A DNA stretch of 64,000 nucleotides from Corallium rubrum (taxonomy: Eukaryota > Cnidaria > Anthozoa > Scleralcyonacea > Coralliidae), in NCBI GenBank assembly GCA_964035015.1, contig OZ036003.1, forward strand, positions 9,551,330-9,615,329, given 5' to 3'. Below the pieces are notes generated by a model that made no database searches, was not told the DNA's origin, and saw nothing but the letters and a program-made list of their open reading frames with translations. How positions within the stretch are numbered: position 1 is the stretch's first letter; every line of letters begins with the position of its first letter. Shown here piece by piece: positions 1 through 19,735 of the stretch. The position numbers were made by a program, and so were the translations under genes.

Positions 1-55
1 AATGCAGTTCGGCACAAAACAGTGCAATATATTATACATATGCACATGCACATGC

Positions 56-780
56 ACAGCACAGCACAGCACAGCACAGCACGACACGACACGACACGAC
101 ACGACACGACACAGCACAGCACGACACGACACAGCGCAACGCAACGCAACGCAACGCAACGCAACGCAACGCAACGCAACGCAACGCAACAACACAGCAC
201 AGCACAGCACAGCACAGCACAGCACAGCACAACACAACACAACACAACACAACACAACACAACACAACACAACACAACACAACACAACACAACACAACAC
301 AACACAACACAACACAACACAACACAACACAACACAACACAACACAACACAACACAACACAACACAACACAACACAACACAACACAACACAACACAACAC
401 AACACAACACAACACAACACAACACAACACAACACAACACAACACAACACAACACTCACTGCACAGCACAGCACAGCACAGCACAGCACAGCACAGCACA
501 GCACAGCACAGCACAGCACAGCACAGCACAGCACAGCACAGCACAACACAACACTCACTGCACTGCACTGCACAGCACAGCACAGCACAGCACAGCACAG
601 CACAGCACAGCACAGCACAGCACAGCACAGCACAGCACAGCACAGCACAGCACAGCACAGCACAACACAACACAACACAACACAACACAACACAACACAA
701 CACAACACAACACAACACAACACAACACAACACAACACAACAACACAACACAACACAGCACAGCACAACACAGCACAACA
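56..780. repeat. Pentanucleotide satellite with successive variant blocks
   Basis: About 720 bases of 5-base repeats in successive blocks: CAGCA, CGACA, CGCAA, a long CAACA run, CAGCA again, and CAACA. Neighbouring blocks differ by one base, which suggests serial mutation and expansion of a single array. Because period 5 is not a multiple of 3, all frames stay open and give spurious Gln/His/Thr or Cys/Val/Leu proteins. It probably lies in an intron of the ODAD2-like gene. Bases 781-1030 after it hold nothing I recognise. Confidence 0.95.
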
Positions 781-1030
781 GACAGGATAGTTAGGCCTCT
801 GGCCGCAAGTCCAACAACTCCACTAACACCATATAATTTCATATATTTACAAAGTAACGTTGTACTAAAAACCATTATCGCATGCATCTTACCTCGTTAC
901 AGTTCATTTTACGCAGCATCCCTCCATTCTAGTTTCAATCCACATATCCTTCAATTCTAGTTCTTTATCACGCTAGCACAATCTGTATCGATCTAAAAAT
1001 CAAACCTACCTATTACACATTTATATTTAG

Positions 1031-10170
<9,140 letters not shown>

Positions 10171-10326
10171 CCCTAGAAAACCGGCAGATTTTTCTGTGAT
10201 AAACTTATATATACATGTAATTTTATATGTAATATTTAAATTGAGCTGAGAACAATTTTTAAGGGCTATGCTGTGCGAAAAACATAACGCCAGGAAAGCA
10301 GTTACCGAGACGTTGTGAAATGTGGT

Positions 10327-10332
10327 AATAAA
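10327..10332 (+). terminator. Probable poly(A) signal of the ODAD2-like gene
   Basis: An AATAAA hexamer lies about 157 bases after the ODAD2 stop codon, in AT-rich sequence with no competing gene between. This is the best polyadenylation signal candidate for that transcript. Confidence 0.5.
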
Positions 10333-10478
10333 CGCCCATAAATTAAGGCAAGTTCTACCTTAAATTTTTATTTACATGTAAATACTAATTTGTTTGAGAA
10401 GTTATACCATACACTTGAAAGCCGTTTATTATCTGATTTAAAAACACCTCGAAGTGAGTTAAGAAACTCGGCTATCCT

Positions 10479-10866
10479 CAGGGACGTAGCCAGAGGAGCC
10501 GCGGCTCCCCCCCCCCCCCCTTTATATATAAAACAACAGACATGTAACTACAAAACTGATGCAATATGAATTGTGTCAGGAAATAAACTGTAAACAGTGT
10601 ATTCAATCTACTGAGTGTATGCATTTTGAGTATCTATGATACGTTTGCGTGTTTTGAGTATTTTATATGACGTTTTTTAACCTTTAGAGTCCGTAAAATC
10701 TTCCTCCAAAAGCCAGGAAATGGCAATTTCAGCGACTCTCGATTTGAAAATTTCCCGGGGGGGCATGCCCCCGGACCCCCCTAAAAATTTATTTTGATTT
10801 CGGCTCCCCCCCTTTCAAAATCCTGGCTACGTTCGACGTTTTTGAAGGATCCTTTTTTGGTCCCTG
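10479..10866. mobile_element. hAT-type MITE, 388 bp
   Basis: Begins CAGGGACGTAGCCAG and ends TTTGGTCCCTG, with an inner mirrored block (CCTGGCTACGTTCG). An exact 8-base duplication GCTATCCT flanks it at 10471-10478 and 10867-10874. Poly-C and GGGGGGGC tracts inside match the other hAT-like elements of this window. It lies between the ODAD2 and GT31 genes. Confidence 0.9.
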
Positions 10867-11375
10867 GCTATCCTATCGCCTCGTTTTTCAAATTAAATCA
10901 GATAATAAACGACTTCTCGTGTATGATATGTATATATATTTGATTTCAAGATCGTAACAATAAAACCAAAACTCGCAAAAGATGCATGATATGTTGTCAT
11001 TTTAACTTAAGGTATTCTTTCAAATATAAGACAAACTTATAATTCCGTGTCATATATGAACTCTAATTAGTAACACTGGTAAACATTAGTCATGAAATCG
11101 CGCAGTAGCCAAGCAACTATAAAAGCTTTTCCCGAACAATTAATATACGAGTGTGACGTTGAAGTCAGAGTATGCATTACGTTGCCGTTTTCTAAGCGGA
11201 TTCATTATGTTACCGCTTGCTAGTTTGTTTTCTTATTCTGTAGCTAAATAGCATTAAAATATCAGCCGATGGCTTTAAAAACTAAGGAGCTGTAAGTACA
11301 GGCTGAGAATATATACAGTCTTACAACTGTATTTTTTGTGTGACAACAACCCGTTAAATTACGAGTATATATATC

Positions 11376-14300
11376 ATGCATATGGAACGATATTGGCGAA
11401 GGAGATATCGATGTCAAACTTTCATGCTGTCGTTTGTTGTCTTGAGTGTAATTTTGTATACATTAAGGACGCGACAGTTTAATTCACTCACCTATACGAT
11501 ATGGGAGGCGAATTTGAATGCGACAGTTCCTAAATCAACGGAAGATACTCCGCCATATGTTTCGCCATACTCGAATAGGCCTACGTCTAATCCACGTACG
11601 TTGCTTTTTATCGCCATTTTAAGTCACTGGAAGAGACGCAAGAGACGAGAGAGCATCAGGGAAACGTGGTTGACGGAGTGTCAGGATAATACAAAGCCGT
11701 CAAAGGCAAAATGCTTGTTTTTTACGGACTATGCTGGAGCTGGAGAGGAGGAAAAACGTTTGTTAGACAATGAAATGGAGGAGAATCAAGATACTATAGC
11801 GATGCCGATGACTGGTAAGCCTATATAACAAGACATGTGTGCCAAGCTTATAAATACTTAGAAACATTTCATCTGAGTATATACCAAAGACAGATTAAAC
11901 CTTAGCTCTCCATCAGCGCGGGGCCTCGGTAGCTCAATGGTATAGAACGACTACCGAATCAGTTATAAGAAGGTTACAAGTGGTTTGATCTAAACTGAGT
12001 ATTTGAGTTTGAATGAAAAACGTCTACTGAACGTCTGTTACATTCATCAGTCGAAATATAGTAGGGTTGGGTATACTGCCGAAACAGAGAACGTAGTAGT
12101 CTAACTTTTCGAGCGAAGGACCTTCGTTCCTCTCTGTGACAAAGGGCCTTCGTTCGAAACGTTAGACTCTTACGTTCTCTGTTTCAGCAGAATATCCAAC
12201 CTTTAGGCTTTAACCTTACTATATTTCGATTGTTGTTTCAATACTGCCTACGTGCAAGCACGCTACTATTATTTCACTATTTGTTACATTCATTGATGTT
12301 TAGGCAATGTGCACACGCGGTAACGTTTTCGTATTGTTTCAAGTAATGAGCTGATTGTCCTCGATTCCCGTGTGCATATAGTCTTAGATTACGGCCACGT
12401 CCACACGTATACGTTTTCCTAGCGTTTTCATATTGTTTCAGGTAATGAGACCATTGTTTTCTGCTCCCCTGAGTACCGAGAACAATATAAAAACGCTATG
12501 AAAACGCATGCATACGTGTGGACGTGGTCTATATATACCATAGTAGTGATACCCCCCACTCCAGACCCCAAAGGGATGCCGCCTCATTAAATATTCAACT
12601 TATTATTTATTCATTCTCGGGCTCCTTTGGGACCCTCTAACCAAATCTCATTATGCATACGTCATTAAATATTCAATTTTTATTTATTCATTCTCGTGCT
12701 CCTTTGCGACCCTCTAACCCTAATCTCATTACGTCATTATGTCTCGTGCTCCTATATGACCCCCTAACCCTAATCTCACTCAATCCCCCGATATTCACTA
12801 CGTCATACCGACTTATTATTTATGCATACGTCATTATTTCTCAGGCTCCTTTAGGACCCTCTTAACCCTAACTTTTCCCCCCAACCCCAGCTGTTACTCA
12901 ACCCCCTGGTATTCATACGTCATAACCGATAGCTCTCCGACTGATTTCCGAAGTTACGTCATTATCAAAAGGTACTCGGCTTATATCCTTATAAGTAATA
13001 GTAATCACCTTTTCATTTAAACCCTTAACCCTACTTATAGTCAACAGTTGTGGGACACGTATACGTACAGAGCATGCGTACAGTAAACTTTAACAAAATA
13101 GACGTTCTTTACAAGGAACTAAAGAGAAATTGATAGAGGCACTTTATATTTTTTTATCTGAAACCTTGTCTCGATCAGTATAGAGAGTTTTGAGCAGCCT
13201 AAGTGTCTGAATTGGCAGAGCTCGTATAGACTTAGATTAATAGCATACATGAATATTATATTAGTTTAGAACTTAAACGGCCAAACAGATCTTTACCTAT
13301 TTACTTGGAGATATGTGCCGAATTGTCGCTTATTTGGCTTTAGTTTATAAAGTAAACGATGCCTTGAATAAAGAAATCGTTCGGCAAGCTGTTCGAAAGA
13401 CATTGAAACACTTTCTTCAGAGGGGTTTGCCAGAATATAAACTGTCAGGGGTTAAACGGCGGACTCGGCTATTTTATTAACGTCGTCAAGCATCTTGTTA
13501 ATGTTGCTACGGCTGATATTTGCATATTTATCCTGAGTGCACGTGCAGGAGACAAAAGAAAAACTCATTAGGGGCAATTAAGAGGATTAAGCACTTAGGC
13601 AGGTCTAGGCGAGAAAGTCATTAGCGTGTACTTTGCATAAGACAGAATTCACAACAATCAGTTTAAAATATTTATTTACACAAAAAACTCTTGATTATTT
13701 AGTGATCTATCGGTAACACTAGCATATGGGCATACAGTACATCTTATAATCCGACGGCATGGATCATGAGTCTTGAATTCTGTACCACAAACATTACATA
13801 TCAGATTTCGAATAACGCATTTGTTAAAATATTTCCACAAACACTTAGGACACTCAATTACATGTGTAAAGTTAACAGGATTCTGACAACGTTCGCAATC
13901 AACAGGTTCGTCAATTATAGAATTTTCTGATTCTATTTCGGTGTAATCTTTATCGTGTTCGGAATCTTCTTCGGAGGAAGTTTCTTCGTTTTCGCTCTCT
14001 GATTCTGTTTCTTCTTCTGCCTGCGCCAACATTGTCAGCACTCGAACATTTTCGATAAGGTTTTTGTCAATGTTAATGTCGGCGAGTCCTTTTACAAATA
14101 CATTTAGACCAGCTGGTTCGGGAATTCCTGAGAAGTAAGGTGATACGCAGTATTCTACCAATTCGGCTATTTTTGTGTTTGGTATAGTTCTTCCTTGATA
14201 CACAATTTCTCCTTTGGGATTCCATGTTAAGTTGACATAGGACGCGAGTAAACTATTCAGCAAAGAAGACGCTGTCGCTTCATCCACTCCGTAGTCAAAG

Positions 14301-17300
14301 TGTGACAGTATTTCTTTAACACGAAAATCATCATGTAATCTTTCTCCCATCGTGTTCAGGGTTCGAATGAGGGCCTTTACAAATATCGTTCTTTTATATT
14401 AGTTCTGCAAGTCCTTCTAAAACAGGACCAAGTAAGACATCAAGAAATCCTGCACCTTTTTGAATCAGTATCTCCTTTTTTCTCATAAAACTACTTCGGG
14501 GACTAGCCAAAGTTGATATGTCGTCGCTATAAGGCTTAACGTCTTCAAGCAAAGCATGTGATAATTGATATTGCATTGACCAAAAGTTCAACATACAATC
14601 ACAAATGCATCTAATTTGCTCGGGGCTTGCAGTCTCCAACAGAGCTCGCTGTTGAATAGGTTCACTTGTACATAAAAGTTCAAGAAACGGTTTGTGCTTT
14701 TTGATCAACATCTCTATTTGACAGTCAGTGTCGAAATGAGTAAAACGCTACCAAAACACACATTTTAAGAGGAGGAGGAGGAGGAGAAAGAGGAGGAGGA
14801 GGAGGAGAAGGAGGAGAAAGAGGAGGAGGAGGAGGAGGAGGAGAAAGAGGAGGAGGAGGAGGAGGAGGAGGAGGAGAAAGAGGAGGAGGAGAAAGAGGAG
14901 GAGGAGGAGAAAGAGGAGGAGGAGGAGAAAGAGGAGGAGGAGGAGGAGAAAGAGGAGGAGAAAGAGGAGGAGGAGGAGGAGGAGGAGGAGGAGGAGGAGA
15001 AAGAGGAGGAGGAGAAATAAATAATATGACATTCTCTAGAAATGTTTATTCTGCTCATGTTCTTCAACGAGTGAACATGTCTTATGTCTGCAGCATTTGT
15101 GGAAAAACGTTTTCTACACTATTCAACATGCAACGTCATATAAAAAATTTCCATAAAAACAGTACTTATTCAAGACCAGCACATCTTCTCAATGACGCAA
15201 CAGTCATGCAGCATCCATTTACTTGTATTGTCGCTGGATGCACACAGAGTGGTAAAACAGTATGGGTGAAAACGCTTCTTGAAAACGCCAAAACTACGAT
15301 TAATCCTCCTCCCGAACGTATCATTTGGTGCTATGGGCAATGGCAGCCCATGTATTTAGAAATTATCAAAACAATACCAGGCATCGAATTCTATGAGGGT
15401 ATACCTTCCGACATTGACTCTGATAATTTTCTTGAGGTCTCTCAACGTAACCTGATCGTCCTCGATGATCTCATGGATCAGTCAGGAAGAGATAAACGTA
15501 TTGCTAGTCTATTTACTAAAGGTAGTCATCACAGGAATCTCTCCGTGATCTATATTGTTCAGAATATATTTCACCAAGGCAAAGAAACAAGAAACATCAG
15601 CCTCAACGCACACTATATCGTACTATTCAAGTCTCCGAGGGATAAGCAACAAATTTCTGTCTTGGCACGGCAGGTGAACCCAGGTCATGTCCATGAATTT
15701 ATGAAAAGTTACGAGGAAGCCACAACTCGTCCTCATGGTTATTTAATGCTTGATCTGAAACCGACCACGGACGACGATCATCGCCTCAAGACCAATGTTC
15801 TACCTGGAGAAAATAGCTCAAGCCTGCAGCAACAGCTGGGTAGTTTCATACAAAAGCAATCCTATCAATTACCTCCAATCGTTAATGCCATGTACAATAC
15901 AGAACAAAAAATGCAAGATATTGTACAAGCGCCACAGTTAACACCTGACGAAAAGAACATACTTTACTCCAATCAGCTAGGACGTTTTCTGACGTTTCAA
16001 AACCAACTGCATAATCAGTCTCAACCTCTGACTAATCTTCAAACTCAGCAAAATACAGAAAATTTGACACCGGAGATAAAGCAAGAAACTGACGATCTTC
16101 CGTGGAGTTTCCATGCTACACCTAAAACCTATTTTGTAACACCGCCTCCTACCGTTGAACAACCGACGCTTAAACATAATTTCTTTCATAATTGGGAAAG
16201 CTCTTCGGATTGGAAAGAAAGCGACTTGGCAAAGATGACCCCAGATGATAGAGAAGAGTATGAACATCATCTATTGATGACTAGATCAAAATATTTACCC
16301 ATGACAAAAGAAGATGTATCACAATTATCACCAGAAGACAAGAAAGACTATCACGCTACCTTTAAAATAAAAACGCCTAAATATAATCTAAGAAGCAGAC
16401 CTTACTAAAACTTTTTATATGTATATGTTTGAACGAAAACCGAAATAAATATTTTTAAGCTAAATGCTTTTGTATGTATGTGTTTATTTGTTCCTCCTCC
16501 TCCTACTCCTTCTTCTCTTTCTCCTCCTCCTCCTCCTCCTCCTCCTCCTCCTCTTTCTCCTCCTCCTCCTCTTTCTCCTCCTCCTCCTCCTCTTTCTTCT
16601 CCTCCTCCTCTTTCTCCTCCTCCTCCTCCTCCTCCCCACTTTCTCCTCTTCCTCTTTCTCCTCCTCCTCTTCCTCCTCTTTCTCCTCCTCCTCCTCCTCT
16701 TTCTCCTCCTCCTCCTCCTCCTCCCCACTTTCTCCTCTTCCTCTTTCTCCTCCTCCTCTTCCTCCTCTTTCTCCTCCTCCTCCTCCTCTTTCTCCTCCTC
16801 CTCCTCCTCCTCCCCACTTTCTCCTCTTCCTCTTTCTCCTCCTCCTCTTCCTCCTCTTTCTCCTCCTCCTCCTCTTTCTCCTCCTCCTCCTCCTCCTCCT
16901 CCTCTTTCTCCTCCTCCTCCTTCTCCTCCTCCTCCTCCTCCTCCTCTTTCTCCTCCTCATCCTCCTCCTCCTCCTCCTCCTCCTCCTCCTCCTCTTAAAA
17001 TGTGTGTTTTGGTAGTGTTTTACTCATTTCGACACTGACTGTCAAATAGAGATGTTGATCAAAAAGCACAAACCGTTTCTTGAACTTTTATGTACAAGTG
17101 AACCTATTCAACAGCGAGCTCTGTTGGAGACTGCAAGCCCCGAGCAAATTAGATGCATTTGTGATTGTATGTTGAACTTTTGGTCAATGCAATATCAATT
17201 ATCACATGCTTTGCTTGAAGACGTTAAGCCTTATAGCGACGACATATCAACTTTGGCTAGTCCCCGAAGTAGTTTTATGAGAAAAAAGGAGATACTGATT

Positions 17301-19652
17301 CAAAAAGGTGCAGGATTTCTTGATGTCTTACTTGGTCCTGTTTTAGAAGGACTTGCAGAACTAATATAAAAGAACGATATTTGTAAAGGCCCTCATTCGA
17401 ACCCTGAACACGATGGGAGAAAGATTACATGATGATTTTCGTGTTAAAGAAATACTGTCACACTTTGACTACGGAGTGGATGAAGCGACAGCGTCTTCTT
17501 TGCTGAATAGTTTACTCGCGTCCTATGTCAACTTAACATGGAATCCCAAAGGAGAAATTGTGTATCAAGGAAGAACTATACCAAACACAAAAATAGCCGA
17601 ATTGGTAGAATACTGCGTATCACCTTACTTCTCAGGAATTCCCGAACCAGCTGGTCTAAATGTATTTGTAAAAGGACTCGCCGACATTAACATTGACAAA
17701 AACCTTATCGAAAATGTTCGAGTGCTGACAATGTTGGCGCAGGCAGAAGAAGAAACAGAATCAGAGAGCGAAAACGAAGAAACTTCCTCCGAAGAAGATT
17801 CCGAACACGATAAAGATTACACCGAAATAGAATCAGAAAATTCTATAATTGACGAACCTGTTGATTGCGAACGTTGTCAGAATCCTGTTAACTTTACACA
17901 TGTAATTGAGTGTCCTAAGTGTTTGTGGAAATATTTTAACAAATGCGTTATTCGAAATCTGATATGTAATGTTTGTGGTACAGAATTCAAGACTCATGAT
18001 CCATGCCGTCGGATTATAAGATGTACTGTATGCCCATATGCTAGTGTTACCGATAGATCACTAAATAATCAAGAGTTTTTTGTGTAAATAAATATTTTAA
18101 ACTGATTGTTGTGAATTCTGTCTTATGCAAAGTACACGCTAATGACTTTCTCGCCTAGACCTGCCTAAGTGCTTAATCCTCTTAATTGCCCCTAATGAGT
18201 TTTTCTTTTGTCTCCTGCACGTGCACTCAGGATAAATATGCAAATATCAGCCGTAGCAACATTAACAAGATGCTTGACGACGTTAATAAAATAGCCGAGT
18301 CCGCCGTTTAACCCCTGACAGTTTATATTCTGGCAAACCCCTCTGAAGAAAGTGTTTCAATGTCTTTCGAACAGCTTGCCGAACGATTTCTTTATTCAAG
18401 GCATCGTTTACTTTATAAACTAAAGCCAAATAAGCGACAATTCGGCACATATCTCCAAGTAAATAGGTAAAGATCTGTTTGGCCGTTTAAGTTCTAAACT
18501 AATATAATATTCATGTATGCTATTAATCTAAGTCTATACGAGCTCTGCCAATTCAGACACTTAGGCTGCTCAAAACTCTCTATACTGATCGAGACAAGGT
18601 TTCAGATAAAAAAATATAAAGTGCCTCTATCAATTTCTCTTTAGTTCCTTGTAAAGAACGTCTATTTTGTTAAAGTTTACTGTACGCATGCTCTGTACGT
18701 ATACGTGTCCCACAACTGTTGACTATAAGTAGGGTTAAGGGTTTAAATGAAAAGGTGATTACTATTACTTATAAGGATATAAGCCGAGTACCTTTTGATA
18801 ATGACGTAACTTCGGAAATCAGTCGGAGAGCTATCGGTTATGACGTATGAATACCAGGGGGTTGAGTAACAGCTGGGGTTGGGGGGAAAAGTTAGGGTTA
18901 AGAGGGTCCTAAAGGAGCCTGAGAAATAATGACGTATGCATAAATAATAAGTCGGTATGACGTAGTGAATATCGGGGGATTGAGTGAGATTAGGGTTAGG
19001 GGGTCATATAGGAGCACGAGACATAATGACGTAATGAGATTAGGGTTAGAGGGTCGCAAAGGAGCACGAGAATGAATAAATAAAAATTGAATATTTAATG
19101 ACGTATGCATAATGAGATTTGGTTAGAGGGTCCCAAAGGAGCCTGAGGAGGATATTGACAGAGCTCATTAAAAATTCAATTTACCTAATTAATTATGAAT
19201 CCGCCATATGGGGGGGTATTACTACTTACCATGCGTGCAAGCTCGCACTTCGCACACGCATATATACCCGTACCATTATTTTCTAATGTCACTTTACTAA
19301 CTACATTTCATTACATGCTAACGCTATACTGCATATACGACGATATGTCTATGAAATTACAACTTTTAATAGCTCTCAAGGTAGCTGAGCCTCAGTGGCT
19401 CACTGAATCTTAGAGCTTGTAACAGGTCATTAAATGTTTGTACATTCGATCTCTTTCTGGGGCGCAAAAACATTTTCTGAGTATAAGAGCTTGACGAACG
19501 TCTACCAAAAGTCCGTTACATTACATCGAAACATGTACAACATCAGTATGTACTGCATGAGTGGACGAGGCTTGGTTCAACTACTAACGTCGTAAAAAAG
19601 CACAAGAGTGATTTCAAAACCATACCCTGTGGCAAGCGGCAGTCCCCGTGTG

Positions 19653-19735
<83 letters not shown>

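Larger units (their letters stand above)
12542..19226. mobile_element. Polinton-type (Maverick) element, short palindromic derivative
   Basis: Starts AGTAGTGATACCCCCC and ends GGTATTACTACT, with the AG...CT ends seen in Polintons, and is flanked by an exact 6-base duplication TACCAT (12536-12541 and 19227-19232). Arms 12616-14767 and 16996-19148 are near-perfect reverse complements of about 2.15 kb. The mirror symmetry continues into GA-rich (14768-15018) and CT-rich (16494-16994) tracts, leaving only a 1.4-kb centre with the ATPase gene. Each arm holds the same 105- and 224-residue genes. Polinton DNA polymerase, integrase, protease and capsid genes are absent from its 6.7 kb, so it must depend on helpers, or is a decayed copy. 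It sits inside the GT31 intron. Confidence 0.85.

Noticed and set aside
2..960. Long open frames of Gln/His/Thr or Cys/Val/Leu repeats
   Set aside because: They are open only because the 5-base repeat lacks stops in any frame; no gene signals.
11917..12000. tRNA gene
   Set aside because: The A box is present but the B box is degenerate and no cloverleaf can be closed; more likely a SINE relic.
12542..19226. Assembly artefact as the only explanation of the palindrome
   Set aside because: Terminal bases differ between the arms, the CT tract is longer than the GA tract, and there is a clean TACCAT duplication; an artefact would not create these, though long reads should confirm.
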